From contig NC_091254.1 of NCBI RefSeq assembly GCF_042477335.2, positions 95,383,501-95,447,500 on the forward strand: 64,000 nucleotides of DNA, read 5' to 3'. Under the pieces are notes generated by a model that was not told the origin of the DNA, did no database searches, and saw nothing but the letters and a program-made list of their open reading frames with translations. Shown one piece after another: positions 9,723 through 21,190 of this stretch (position 1 is the first letter of the stretch; the number at the start of each line of letters is the position of its first letter). Origin of the DNA: Ovis canadensis. Its lineage: Eukaryota > Chordata > Mammalia > Artiodactyla > Bovidae. Position numbers and translations under genes: made by a program.

Positions 9723-10984
9723 GAGAGACAAACAGAACGTGCAGCAAATTGTGGCTGCTTCTCCACCATCCATCCTTCTCTTTCTGGAGACAGCATCCTT
9801 CTTTGTCTTTATTGCTGCTCCATCGTCCCCTCCAACCAATATCCCCACCTCCCGGACCTTCCCCCATAGAGGTGAGCGTGTAAGCCAAGAATGCCGCATC
9901 CTCCCACCCACAGTGATTGGTCCAGAATGAGCACATGACCCAAAGTGGACCAATCAGAAATATTTCCTGAGATTTTTTTTTTCTTCACAGATGCTTTTCT
10001 CTGAGAGAAACGCTCTAATGATGGCAAGGAGACACACATTTTTCGTAAGTTTATCTGACTTTGTTTTCGTTCATTCTCAATGAAATCAGTCCTGACTGGC
10101 ACAGAGCCATTCTAAAAAGAGAAAAACCTGTGATGGCAAGACCACGGTACAGCAAACACAGAAAAAGGACATTTCTACCCTCCCATTCCACCCCATCCTT
10201 TTGACCATATTATCTTGGTACGTTGATCCTGCAATTTCAACCCTGTTCCTTGTTCTGTAATCTGCCAGAATAAGGGCTGTATGTGTCCCACAAAACAAAA
10301 CATATACAAAAGAAATAGCTCATCAGTACAATAAATCAGCTGACCATTCTGTACCATCTGGGAATGCCTAAGAGAACTGTTTATTATAGCCTTTTCAATT
10401 AAATGAAGATACATGAAATAAATCCATAATTCAACTCATAATAAATAATATTGGAGATTATAATGAACAAAATAAAAGATTTAATAAGAGCTAACGGGCT
10501 AACTCTATACATGGAAAAATTGTAATCTCTGAAATTCTACTCAGAAAAATAAAAAAACCCAAAAACTTGAGAGAAGGGACAAGTACCATGTGAATCTTAC
10601 GAGGGAAGAAAATGGAATTAGAAATTTTAATTTTGGGAAGGAATGTGTTAAGTACTCTGATACAGAGATGCCTAATTAATTAATCAAATATCAAGTATAA
10701 CATTAACATACAAGATAATCTTCCCAATGAGATTGTTTCCACTAAATAAAAACTAGAAAACATGCTGTATACAACTCAATTGTACTGCATAAACATTGAG
10801 ACAAGCAATAATTCGACCTACTGGATCAGTCAGAGAAAACATTCTCTCGATACAAATTCTCTTTGAAGTTCATTCAGCAGGAGGAGAAACTATTGATTCC
10901 ATATGTGCATCGCTTTGGTGGAAATCCACATTTCAGGGGGAGAAGTGTCAAAAAACACAGCTGAAGGAGTCGGAGGCTAGAGAT
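9723..10984. other. Unique sequence, no gene seen
   Basis: Around 9910-9965 two inverted CCAAT-type boxes ('attggtcc', 'accaatcag') flank 'gcacatgaccc'. The phrase is widespread in old mammalian repeats, so I read it as repeat debris rather than a promoter. The remainder is AT-rich with no exon signal. Confidence 0.45.
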
Positions 10985-11335
10985 TGCGAAGGATCAGGCA
11001 AGCAATCCTGAAGGCTTTGGACTTTATCCCGAGGACTATTAGGAATCTATGAATCACTTTTAAAAGAGGAGTAATCTGATCAGCTCTTCAGTCAAGACAA
11101 ATCCCCCCAGTAGCTCCACGGAGAATGAAGTGCAGAGGGGTAAGATCAGAGGCCAGGACACGAAGCAGCATCCTCTGATCCGCTAATCCGGGACCGAGTG
11201 GGCGTCTGGACCCAGCGACGGGCTGAGGGGGTGGAGGGGAGGTAGAATGGCAGGCGAGGCGGTGTCCGCGAACGTGACGGGACCCGATGACTGATTCGAT
11301 GTGAAAAGGAGGGAGAATGAAAAATGACTCCCGAA
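10985..11335 (+). repeat. Ancient interspersed repeat, family not named
   Basis: The order 'ggactttatcccgagg', 'gaatcacttttaaaag', 'aggagtaatctgatcagctc', 'aggtagaatggcaggc', 'gaaaaatgactccc' is that of an old mammalian repeat I recognise by sequence. I cannot place it confidently among LTR or LINE families. CpG content is higher than in its neighbours. Confidence 0.5.
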
Positions 11336-11522
11336 ATCCCACCTGGTGCATTTGGACACCTTTTGCCAAGAGAGAAAATTAAAAAGGACTAAAGCGAGGC
11401 GGTGAGTTCAGCCCAGATGACTGCGTCTGAGCTAAGGGATGTCCTTTCTGCAGCAGGAATCTGTTGCTCGAGGCGGTGTGCGCTGGAGCAAGGCAGTCCA
11501 GTGCCTCAGTGCCCAGTTGATC

Positions 11523-11752
11523 GGGCTTCCCAGGTGGCGCTCCTGGTAAGGAACCCACCTGCCAATGCAGGTAGATGTGAAAGACGCTGGGTTCGCTCCC
11601 TGGGTCGGGAAGATCCCCTGGAGGAAGGCATGGCAGCCTGCGCGGGTATTCTTGCTGGAACATCCCATGGACAGAAGAGCCTGGTAGACTGCAGTCCATA
11701 GGGTTGCACGGAGTCAAACATGACTCGGGTGACTTAGCACATAACACACAAG
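11523..11752 (+). repeat. Bov-tA SINE
   Basis: Starts 'gggcttcccaggtgg' and ends with a short CA-rich tail. It carries an insertion around 'tagatgtgaaagacgctg' in the tRNA-like head and a 1-2 base loss in the body. No clear duplication. Confidence 0.92.
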
Positions 11753-11959
11753 TATAGTGGACCGAAGAAGCCATTTGAGACACTTCATTTAGAAAGGCTG
11801 GTAACAGAGAGAACAGACCTAAGAGGGAAAATCTGAGTTGTGTGTGTTTGTTCTGAAATTGATAGCTATATTGAGCTCTGTGTGCTTTATGGACTGTATT
11901 GCATTCAAAAGACATTTTGGGGAGCCTTTATGTTCTTTCGTTTGTTTGTTTTATGGATT

Positions 11960-12110
11960 TTAATTTGCTTAATCTTCACAACTTGCATAGGAGACAAATA
12001 CATCCTTATCTTCCTCGTGGTTGAAGAAACTGAGGACCAGATGGGTCAAGTACCCTGCCCAAGGTACCATAGACACTAAACGGCGCAGTGAGGAAGCAGA
12101 CCCACACGGT
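11960..12110 (-). repeat. MIR SINE, reverse orientation
   Basis: Plus-strand order 'cttaatcttcacaac', 'tccttatcttcctcgtgg', 'gaagaaactgaggacc', 'ccctgcccaaggtacc' follows a reverse-complemented MIR closely. The element fades beyond 12110. Confidence 0.7.
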
Positions 12111-12239
12111 CCGGACTCAGTCTTCGTTCTAACCATCCGGCAGTACTGACTCTTACTGTGCTGGAGACCACACTTAAGGGACCAGCAGAGGAAATCCAGC
12201 AGACAGAAAGCCAGAAGACGCATCAGAGGAGAGAGGGGG

Positions 12240-12370
12240 GAGCAGACGGGCGTGAGGTCACAGGCGAGAAGGGACGGCGTCCGGGAGGAAGCCGCCGACA
12301 ACGCCGCGGCGCGCGGGGACCTTGACGGCTGGGGCTGAGAAGCCGCCTCTGGACGGGGGTGGGGGGCGGG
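12240..12370. other. CpG-rich patch
   Basis: Well over a dozen CpG dinucleotides in about 110 bases, including 'ccgcggcgcgcgg', against a CpG-poor background. It is too short for a standard CpG island. A 125-codon frame (12322-12699) starts in it but has no recognised domain and ends inside a SINE. Confidence 0.7.
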
Positions 12371-12594
12371 CCCTTCTGTATTTCCTGCGGAGAGTTAGAG
12401 GCAAAAGTCATGAGGCAAAAGTCTCTGCCAGTAGACGCAGCAGAAGCGGCGAGGAACGGAAGATGAAGATGACAGGCATGGAAAACTCTGCCCTCCCCTT
12501 CATAGCAAAGCTTCTTCAAAGAAGCGGCCGTGGTGAAGCGGGCCCTGAGGCCCATTCAGGCTGTGACAGGAGGCAAGGGCACAAGGAAGCCGTA

Positions 12595-12720
12595 GGTCCA
12601 GTGGCTAGGACTCCACACTCCCCAAACCTGGGGCTGCAGGTTCGGTCCCTGGCCTGGGAACTAAGATCCTGCAGGCTGCACAGTGGAGCCAAAGGTTAAA
12701 AAATAATAATAATTAATTTT
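12595..12720 (+). repeat. CHR-type tRNA-derived SINE
   Basis: Reads 'ggtccagtggctaggactcc', 'gctgcaggttcggtccctgg', 'gggaactaagatcctgc' and ends in an A/T-rich tail with (aat)n. This is the short CHR/SINE2 form shared by cetartiodactyls and is older than Bov-tA. Confidence 0.82.
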
Positions 12721-14599
12721 TAAATAACCCCAAATCTCAGAAACACATTTATATAAAAAAAGAAAGTTTGGATAAGGCAGCTGGAGAAAAAAAGGGTCAG
12801 ACATATGGCGACAGAGTGTCTGCCAAGAAACTTTCATTTTGCACTTGAAGTTAGAGGTGAGGCCATGTGCAGAAAATGACGACGTGGATGATGGGCTAGG
12901 GAATTGAGAGAGAATACAAGAGGGCTGAGAGGTCTATTGTGGAGATCGTGCACAGACGTGTCTCCGCTGAAATGATGGCTCCCTCTGACACGGACAGGCA
13001 GGCAATGCGCCCTGGTTTGCCCAGGAAGGTGCCAGTGAATGCTATCATGTTGGCATCACTGTTTCTCTTTCCAAAGCGTTCCTGTTTGGAGGTTATTGTA
13101 ACCCTAATATTAGGGAATGTCTTCTAAAAGAGGCGTATAATTATGCTCAGAATATCACCAAGGATATATATTCATTATACACAGTGTGATTTCAGTGGGA
13201 ATCCATGAGAGAAAGCTTACCAATCTCAGTGTTAATCTAGTAATTATTTAAGTATGGGTACTGTGTGTCTTATAATCAATAGGACAACTCTCTATGCATT
13301 GATTTCTAAGAAATTTAGAACAAAATCTATGGCACGCTGCAAACATATATATCACAGTCATCGCCATGCCTCCTAGGTTCTGACTTTTATCATCTGTAGG
13401 TCTTTTCTTTTCAACGTTTATGTTTCCATCCTCTGTCCCTTTAATTTTTCACTTATTTTATTAGATGTATGTAGATTTGTAAAAATACCTTAAATTGTTT
13501 CTGGAACTAGAGGTTTCTCTTTGTCTTTCATTCACTCATTTTTCCACCTTTAAAAAAAAGAAAAACAGTAAATAGGACAGAATAAAATGTGGAGTCCTGA
13601 AAAACATCAGATGAGATGTTTTTATTGTTTTAAGTTGCAGCAGATCTTTCTAACTTGTTAAAGACAAATGAGCTCGGAAACAGAAACGAGAGCTTTACTG
13701 TTAGGCAGAGTGATGGAGATGAGAATCAGGACATGAATCTGATGGTCATTTGCTGAGCCGAAGTGGTGAGCTATGGCAGGTACCATCTGCTTGCTACAAG
13801 CCTCTCTTGCCCTTTTTCCTTCAGTTTACAGAAACCCAGTTTGTTGAATGGAGTCAGACTCTGTTCCACACCAATTAAGATGTCATCCAGGGATCTTCCT
13901 GGAAAGATGATCCTCCCTGATGAGACGAGAACTCCTGTCCCATCTCAAGGATGTTTGGCCCTCTTCACTGCACTCTCTTCCCACCTGTAGGGAGGATTGT
14001 GGAAAACCACAAGGTCTGTAGATACAGCCATTTGGAGACAACAAGGAGAAGGCGGAAGGGAAGTGCACCCAGGGTCCTGAAACTATCCACTCAACTTGAC
14101 TGGTCTTCTTGTTAGGTTAAGAAAAGGAAGCCCTCTTTGTCCACCCTTCTCTTAATCAGGTGTTATCACTTGTACTTGAAAACAACTGATGCACAAGCAT
14201 TCTAGATACAAAACAACAACAAACAAACACTCCACCAGGGTCATCCCTGTTGTTCCTGGAGGGCTCATCTATAGCCTGTCACCTTGGTGAGGACCCTGAA
14301 GCAGCAGAATGCCCCCTCCTGTACTGAAGTCCACGCCCTGCTCCACTCCCGCCCTAGAGAGGCAGCACGCTTGTAAACAACTAAAATCAAAGCACGTTTC
14401 TAAAAGAATCATTTTAGATAAAATAATTATACGTATGGCTTGCAGCAAGGCAAAACCCTTGGGGATGGGTTTCTGGTTACATTGACTTTTTCTTTGGGGC
14501 TTCCTCCATTGTTAATCTGTTGTACTCTCACCGTGGACCACTTTTATAATCAGGAGACAAAACAAATATTATTTATGAAATAAAAGTACCGTCTCCACA
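12721..14599. other. Unique sequence, few or no repeats
   Basis: About 1.9 kb of ordinary base composition. Frames at 12939-13127 and 13763-13990 have no recognisable similarity. I see no nameable repeat, which is uncommon in this window. Confidence 0.5.
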
Positions 14600-15866
14600 T
14601 TATCATTTCAACACTTGGGATTGAAAACCCATCACGCACCCAAATCAGGGTGGGGCCAACCAGCAAACCTTAATTTAAGAGGATGTTTTCCCAGCCTCAG
14701 GAATGCAAGATACAGTTTAGGTGACAAGCATCTATTTACCCAGCTCTTTATCCACATCAACAGCTTGAAAGCACAGCCTCTCCCACCTCTTCCTCCCCTC
14801 TCTGTTGCTTAATTTCTGTGTCTGGGATTGTCTGTTTTAATCTTCCTTTCTTCATATGCATCCTATTTCTACTAGCCAATGCGCTGAATTTTATACAGTG
14901 TGCATACTCCTAACTGGGGCCTCCTGAGATGTTATAAGGTGTTAGAAAGCACCTATCAAGTTGTTTCCTATGAAAAGCCTTAACTTGTCACCAGTGTAAG
15001 TCAATTTCAGTTAGTTTCTTCTCCTTCGCTTCCAGTCTACATTGAATAAGAGATGGTAGCCTATTTTTAATTTCCTGGATTACAGCTGTAATGACCATTC
15101 GAAGGCTCATTAGGCGGCACTGTCTGAAAAATTTTGTTATGAGTATAATTTTAGAAGCAGAAGAATCTGGGGCTCAAACAAGATAAGAGGGCCCTTCAGA
15201 ACTGGCTGCCCTTTAAGCAGCATTTTTTAAAAACAATAACTTTCAGAACTTTGTACAGTATGTGTTTAGAAATGGCCTTTCCATAAAATTTCTAGGCTGA
15301 AAATAGAGCTCTCCAATGAATATATAGGCAATCAATAAAATGCCACATTATTAATTCACCTTATAGTACTTTGATGCTTTTAACATTATAATGTTCGACT
15401 AGAGAAAAGAGAGCATGGCAGAGGGGGGTAGCCTTTCATTTAAATTGGTGCTTGAGCTTTGCAATTACTTCAAATGTCATTGCTGATATTTGAAGAGCTT
15501 TCCAGTGGAATTTTTCTCAAGTTGGGTGTTTGACTGATATGATTAACCTTAGGCCCCATCTTGATGCCACTAGACTGTGTGATGAAAAAATTAATTTTAT
15601 CTTAGAATGTGGGCCAGACTTTCAAATGGTGAGGAAACCAGAATCAAAAGATGATTCTGGGACAGAGATCGTCATTAGTGATTACATTTTAGATCGTGGG
15701 CAGCTTTTTAGTATTAAATTGGTTTGTTTTGCCAAACTCTTCTTTGAAAAGACTTTTTAAAGCAAGTAAAAATATGCATCAAGTTTGAAACACTTAGTAA
15801 CAAAAACAGGAAAACTTTATAAAAATTTGCTGTTATATAGTATATTCATTAATTGAAGGATGATAT
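14600..15866. other. Repeat-free stretch, candidate conserved noncoding region
   Basis: AT-rich, with many TAAT-type cores and no named repeat. The sequence around 15050-15130 and 15480-15700 has the texture of vertebrate conserved noncoding DNA, but conservation cannot be judged from one genome. A 76-codon plus frame (15530-15760) matches no family I know. Confidence 0.35.
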
Positions 15867-15868
15867 TG

Positions 15869-15957
15869 GAGAAGGAAATGGCAATTCACTCCAATATTCT
15901 TGCCTGGGGAATTGCATGGGGGTTGTAAAAGAATCCAATATGATTTAGCAATAATAT
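15869..15957 (+). repeat. Bov-A monomer fragment
   Basis: Contains 'ggagaaggaaatggcaattc' and 'cttgcctggggaattgcatg' but lacks the 'cagaggagcctgg' segment and any tRNA head. It is an internally deleted single Bov-A unit. Confidence 0.8.
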
Positions 15958-15975
15958 AACATACGTAAGACACTC

Positions 15976-16192
15976 GGTCTTCCCAGGTGGTGCTGGTGGT
16001 AAAGAGCCCATGTGCCAACACAGGAGATGTAGGCTATGTGGGTTCAGTCCCTGGGTTGGGAAGATCCCCTGGAGAAGGTCATGGCAACTTACTCAATATT
16101 CTTGCCAGGAGAATTCCATGGACAGAGGAGTCTGGCGGGCTAGAAGTCCATAGGGTCGCAAAGAGCTGGACACAAATGAAGCACACACACAA
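15976..16192 (+). repeat. Bov-tA SINE
   Basis: A complete head and body with a (ca)n tail, lying in the same orientation about 20 bases after the Bov-A fragment. Several substitutions in the head suggest middle age. Confidence 0.92.
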
Positions 16193-17579
16193 AACGTTTG
16201 TCAGTAAAGTGGTCTCTATAATGTTTTTGGCTAAAAGAATCTTTGGAAAATGTTTATTTAATACATAAAAATTTTCCTTTTCCAACTTCACATTAATATC
16301 TGTTGATGATTTCATCCGTTTTAATTACTCATTATGGTTTTGTAGGGCTTGAAAAGATCATTTTAAACATAGCCTCAATTGATTAAGCACATTCTCGTAT
16401 AACATTAACAGTCGATTAAAAGAAAAATAGAACCTGAACTATGCACTGTTTCAGAGTCCTATTAATATTATGTCTCACTTAAAAAGCTTTCTTTCAATTA
16501 GCCTAAAGCACAAGAAAGTTCATGAGTGGTTTACTATGTAACTCTGTCCAAGGAACCCGGATAAAGAACAAGTGTTGGGAATTTGGAAATAAAACAGGAT
16601 TGAGGAAAGAATAGTGTGAAAATTAACTGACTTTCTGGATTAACAGTATCCTTCCAAATAGTACAGCTACTGAGGAATCACAGACTCAACCAATGGTATT
16701 AAATTCTCCTCCAATTACACAACCTTGCTTCATATTCCAGAGACAGAAATAATCTTGTAAAACACGGCGATTAAAGTACTATAACAGAACTCAATAGTAG
16801 TTAATGCCAACGTCTTCAGAAGGGCGTGTTTTAGAAATTTTGATCATAGTGCAATCTGCTCAAAGCTGTTAAAGTATGGATAATTTCACTCAATTTTCCA
16901 GTAGGTTTCTGCCTTGAATAAGTAAATACTGGGTAATGGTTTGTGTCAAAGTCCCCACAACACTCCATTAAACCCAGAGCATGACAATCTGATCAGATGT
17001 CTCTTTTATAGTCAGGGACTGACTTGTGACTTTGTGAGTTACTCAGCTGCACCAGGTCACATCCAAAGTCTGGTCCGCTCATTGTCCCCAAACCCGTGAT
17101 GATTTCACATCTGACACATTCAGAAGCTCGGCATTGTGACCTTACTCTGCAACCCAAATTTGATGTTCTGAGAGCCGCTATTGAAATAATACTATGTTAT
17201 CACTTAGGGAGCTGAATGGATCAGCAAATAACATGGGTGTTAGCAGAATTTCAAAGTGCTACATTATTTTCTATCAATGTCTGGCCCAGATAAATCACCA
17301 TGAACATAAAGATACACACACATTTATATATATATATATATACTGAATTTATATATACTGAATCTCATACAGTAAAATTGGCACTAGGTAATTCACATCA
17401 GTCAAACCAATGCAAATACCACATCAAATAATTGGATGTACATTTTATGGATATCCTGCCTAAAAGTTTGCAAGTTCATTGCTGAAATTGATATTCAAGT
17501 TTTCAGTCTTTGATTACAATTCATTTCAGGATACACTGATTACAACCCCAGATTTTCATTAATTAACAAAATTATGTGG
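16193..17579. other. Repeat-poor stretch, candidate conserved noncoding region
   Basis: AT-rich unique DNA broken only by a TA run (about 17326-17342). I see no frame over 60 codons that is not a SINE shadow. Like 14.6-15.9 kb, it has escaped recent insertion. Confidence 0.4.
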
Positions 17580-17667
17580 GAGGAGGAATAAGTTAGGAAT
17601 ATAGGGTCAACAGAAACACACCACTATCTACAAAATAAATGACAAGGAATCACTATATAGCACAGGG
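17580..17667 (+). mobile_element. L1 3' end, left part
   Basis: Starts 'gaggaggaataagttagg' and runs to 'atagcacaggg', where a Bov-tA interrupts it. The copy resumes at 17890 with the same 11 bases. Confidence 0.85.
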
Positions 17668-17889
17668 CTTCCCTGCTGGCTCAGCAGTAAAGGATCTGCC
17701 TGCAATGCAAGAGCTGTAGGAGACCTGGGTTTGACCCCTGGGTTGGGAAGATCCCCAGGAGATGGGCATGGCAACCCGCTCCACTTGTCTGGAGAATCCC
17801 ATGGACAGAGGAGCCTGGCGAACTATGGTCCATAGGCTCGCAAAGAGTCAGATACAGCTGAAGCACCAGCATGTACACACACACTGTAC
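17668..17889 (+). repeat. Bov-tA SINE inserted in L1, 11-bp duplication
   Basis: Perfect duplication 'atagcacaggg' (17657-17667 and 17890-17900), a standard L1 3'-end motif. The head has an extra 'agctgtagg' and the tail is (ca)n. Insertion occurred about 75 bases upstream of the L1 TA tract. Confidence 0.95.
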
Positions 17890-17900
17890 ATAGCACAGGG

Positions 17901-18050
17901 AACTATATTCAATATCTTGTAATAACTATGATGGAAAAGAATTTAAAAGAAAACATATGCATATGTATAACTGAATCACTTTGCTGTACACCTGAAACTA
18001 ATGCAGTATTGTAAATCAACTGTACTTCAATTAAAAATATATATATATTT
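17901..18050 (+). mobile_element. L1 3' terminus, right part
   Basis: Continues 'aactatattcaatatcttg' to 'gtacacctgaaactaatgc', 'tacttcaattaaaa' and a short (TA)n. Here the TA tract ('acatatgcatatgtat', a near-palindrome) is intact. Confidence 0.88.
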
Positions 18051-18133
18051 ACAAATGTTGGCAATTCCTGAACCTAAGATGATGACGATAAAGCTGTTTA
18101 TTGGATTTCCTCAGATTTTAGAGACTTATTTCC

Positions 18134-18370
18134 AGGAGATCCAACCAGTCCATCCTAAAGGAAATCAGTGCGGAATATTCATTGGAAGGACTGATGCTGA
18201 AGCTGAAACTCCAATACTTTGGCCACCTGATGTGAAGAACTGACTCATTTGAAAAGACTCTGATGCTGGGAAAAATTGAAGGTGGGACGAGAAGGGGACG
18301 ACAGAGGATGAGATGGCTGGATGGCATCACTGGCTCAATGGACATGAGTTTGGGTAAACTCTGGGAGTTT
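18134..18370 (+). mobile_element. BovB segment A of a chimeric pair
   Basis: Runs from 'aggagatccaaccagtcc' to 'aactctgggagttt' and stops about 90 bases short of the BovB 3' end. It is the 'ttcattggaaggactgatgc' subfamily. At 'gggagttt' it joins directly to a more upstream part of BovB, so it is truncated at its 3' side. Confidence 0.9.
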
Positions 18371-18898
18371 ATGACCAACCTAGATAGCATATTCAAAAGC
18401 AGAGACATTACTTTGCCGACTAAGGTCCGTCTAGTCAAGGCTATGGTTTTTCCTGTGGTCATGTATGAGTTGAGAGTTGGACTGTGAAGAAGGCTGAGTG
18501 CCAAAGAATTGATGCTTTTGAACTGCGGTGTTGGAGAAGACTCTTGAGAGTCCCTTGGACTGCAAGGAGATCCAACCAGTCCATTCTGAAGGAGATCAGC
18601 CCTGGGTTTTCTTTGGAAGGAATGATGCTAAAGCTGAAACTCCAGTACTTTGGCCACCTCATGCGAAGAGTTGACTCATTGGAAAGACTCTGATGCTGGG
18701 AGGGATTGAGGGCAGGAGGAGAAGGGGACGACTGAGAATGAGATGGCTGGATGGCATCACGGACTCGATGGACGTGAGTCAGTGAACTCCGGGAGATGGT
18801 GATGGACAGGAAGGCCTGGCGTGCTGCGATTCATGGGGTCGCATGAATCAAGAGTCGGACACGACTGAGCGACTGAATTGAACTGAACTAAACTGAAT
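18371..18898 (+). mobile_element. BovB segment B of a chimeric pair
   Basis: Begins upstream in ORF2 ('atgaccaacctagatagc'; translated block RDITLPTKVRLVKAMVF) and runs through to the (actgaa)n terminus. Its 3' half carries the 'ctttggaaggaatgatgc' variant, as in the 1.6-kb copy. Small deletions break the frame after 18693. Confidence 0.92.
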
Positions 18899-19145
18899 TT
18901 CCCGCTTACTCTTAGCACATATTTATTGAGAGCTTGCTGTCCGCAAGGCTCGTGACATCTAGGCGTGGATGGTTGCCTTCTACACAAGCCTGGGAGGCCA
19001 CTGTGCTCCCAGACTCAGAGAACACCTAGGGGCTTTTCAAGAAATAGAGTTCTCAATAATCTTGATATTCTAGCAGCCCACACCAATCACCAAAGAACCA
19101 AAGATTACTGATCCTGAGAAGGATGTCAGTGATTATCCCCCATCT
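18899..19145. other. Unique sequence
   Basis: About 250 bases between the BovB pair and the next SINE. Nothing recognisable. Confidence 0.5.
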
Positions 19146-19159
19146 AAGAGGATCTTTAG

Positions 19160-19373
19160 GGGCTTCCCTGGTGGCTCAGAGGTTAAAGCATCTGCCTCCA
19201 ATGTGGGAGACCTGGGTTCGATCCCTGGGTTGGGAAGATCCCCTGGAGAAGGAAATGGCAATCCACTCCAGTCTTCTTGTCTGGAGAATCCCATGGACGG
19301 AGAAACCTAGTAGGTTACAGTCCACGGGCTCGCAAAGAGTTGGACACGACTGAGCGACTTCACCTTCACCTTC
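19160..19373 (+). repeat. Bov-tA SINE with 14-bp duplication
   Basis: Near-consensus full-length copy ending 'gcgacttcaccttcacc'. The perfect 14-mer 'aagaggatctttag' is at 19146-19159 and 19374-19387. The clean duplication and low divergence point to one of the younger SINEs here. Confidence 0.96.
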
Positions 19374-19387
19374 AAGAGGATCTTTAG

Positions 19388-19719
19388 AAACCTGTGAGTC
19401 TGAGCTTCTAGTCATTCCTCGAAAAGGAAAAGGCAATTGATTATTTGGTGAGGAAACCAACTTAACCTAAATTGTCATCCTTGAGTTGCAATATATTTGC
19501 CTGCCTTTTTGACTTTAATTTTTTTCAAACTGTTTTTCATGGCAGCCTTTCAATTATTTCCATAGACTCCCCTGTAACCTCTAATTTCCCCATTCTAATT
19601 AAATTTCTCAAGTTCTTCCTGTCATTTCGCTTGTGGCATCAATTCCCAAACTTCCTGCCATCCTGGTTAGTCCCTTCTAGTTTTTTCCCCCCTTCAAGAT
19701 TTAATTGTTTGTGTTTAGC
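19388..19719. other. Unique sequence
   Basis: AT- and pyrimidine-rich. A 103-codon frame (19472-19783) is rich in F, L and S as expected from such sequence and has no family signature. Confidence 0.5.
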
Positions 19720-19900
19720 TTTTTTATTGAGGTATAACCTACACATAATGAAGCTCAAACATCGCAGATGTAGAGCTCAATGAATACATATGCATCACTG
19801 TGGTTTTGTCTTTAAAGCCCACAAAAATAGAATCTCATCAAATACCTTTGTATCCTATTGGTAGCAACTACTATGATGTAGTTATCATTTCTCTAATTGA
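19720..19900 (-). mobile_element. Probable old L1 3' UTR fragment
   Basis: The block 'ttttttattgaggtataac' followed by 'cacataatgaagctc' and 'gaatacatatgcatcac' resembles reverse-oriented old L1 3' untranslated sequence. Divergence is high. Confidence 0.4.
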
Positions 19901-20889
19901 TGGACAGACAGGATGTGCCTTCTGTCTTTTTTTTCTTGCTATTACTAAACATGTAATTTTTAAATTTAATTTTTCACATTGTCTTCTTTTAATAAAAATA
20001 CATGCTTTGTGTAAAAGTTTTAACATTTTAGAAATGCATGGTTTAGAGAAAAAAATAGTCTCTCCTAGATCCTGTATCCTGAAAAACTCTGAAAACTTCA
20101 GGGGCCGGGGGGTGGGGAACCATATGTTAGTTACTCTTAATACGTTACTGAACTTTCAGAATGCTTCTAATTAGTTATAATCACTCAAAATTCTTGATGA
20201 TACTCCCTAGAATCACATGAACCTCAATATCTTCTACTTGAAGGATTCAGAAAACCCATGATCTTGCACAGGGGAACAAATAAAATTGTACTTTTCACTT
20301 CATTGATGAACGTAAGCAAAAATCTGTAGTAGCATGTACCGGTACTTTGTCACTAATTAAAACTATCCATATTTTCATATCAGATATCCCTAAAGATTCA
20401 TTGTGTTCATCAAATAGATCCACTCCTAAGCCTTACTAGTCATGTATTCATAATGAAACTGATTACTCTGTTAAATGTGTTCTTTTTTCATGATGTTATA
20501 ATTATTTTTAAATACTCTTTATTTTCTTTGAAATTCTGTGTGTTTTATTTTATGCACTTAAAAAGATTGTTTTGAGAAGGGTTTGCCAGAAGGGGTTCAT
20601 AATACAAAAACAGGTTAATTATTGACCAGGGATGTATTAATACATCTTTTGTTACCTGAACGTTATTGACTAGAAATGTTTCAATATTCACTTAAGTAAG
20701 CAATTAGAGGCAATAGGCGTTAATTTTTGAAAATATCCCTTGATCAAAACTGTGTTAAGAGCCCCTGTCCTTGACTTGCGTTGTCTCAACATCTCGTAAG
20801 AAAGCCCGTATGCATTCTCAAATGCTTTTCAGGAGTGATACATGCACCCTTAACTTGAATTGAAATCCACTTTTACGTCAACTTACTAG
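19901..20889. other. Unique AT-rich sequence
   Basis: About 1 kb with no recognisable gene. A short G-run with 'ggccggggggtgggg' (about 20103-20117) is the only compositional outlier. Confidence 0.5.
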
Positions 20890-21190
20890 GGATGTCTTTA
20901 ATGACTTCCCATTTCCTACAGAGCAATCTCTATATCAACTTCTACAGCCAACCTGGTCCACCCCACTGGCTAAACATCATTCCCCAAACTACAGGCACTT
21001 TTTGAGCCTCTTTGCTCATAACCCATCCTTTAAACCAGAGTCCTGCGTTTCCCTGCAAATATTCACTTGCAGTGATCTGAGGCCAGTTTTTCTTATCTTC
21101 ATCTTATGCAACTGTCTTTTGCAACCTTATTCAATTTAATCCCACACTAACCATATCATCTTGAATCATTCTCCTGCCCTCTAACACAAA
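20890..21190 (+). mobile_element. Probable L2 LINE fragment
   Basis: 'aatgacttcccatttccta', 'caacctggtccacccc', 'ccccaaactacaggcac' and 'gagcctctttgctca' appear in the order of the L2 3' region. It is old and diverged. Confidence 0.5.

Noticed and set aside
9910..9965. Paired CCAAT boxes suggesting a promoter
   Set aside because: The phrase is a recurring feature of old mammalian repeats, with no CpG island, TATA box or downstream exon.
11379..11915. 178-codon minus-strand open frame
   Set aside because: Runs across a Bov-tA on its antisense strand; no known domain.
12322..12699. 125-codon open frame starting in the CpG-rich patch
   Set aside because: GC-rich DNA has few stops, and the frame ends inside a CHR SINE. 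No domain.
15530..15760. 76-codon plus-strand open frame in a repeat-free block
   Set aside because: Looks more coding-like than most, but has no recognisable homology, no bounding splice sites I trust and ordinary AT-rich composition.
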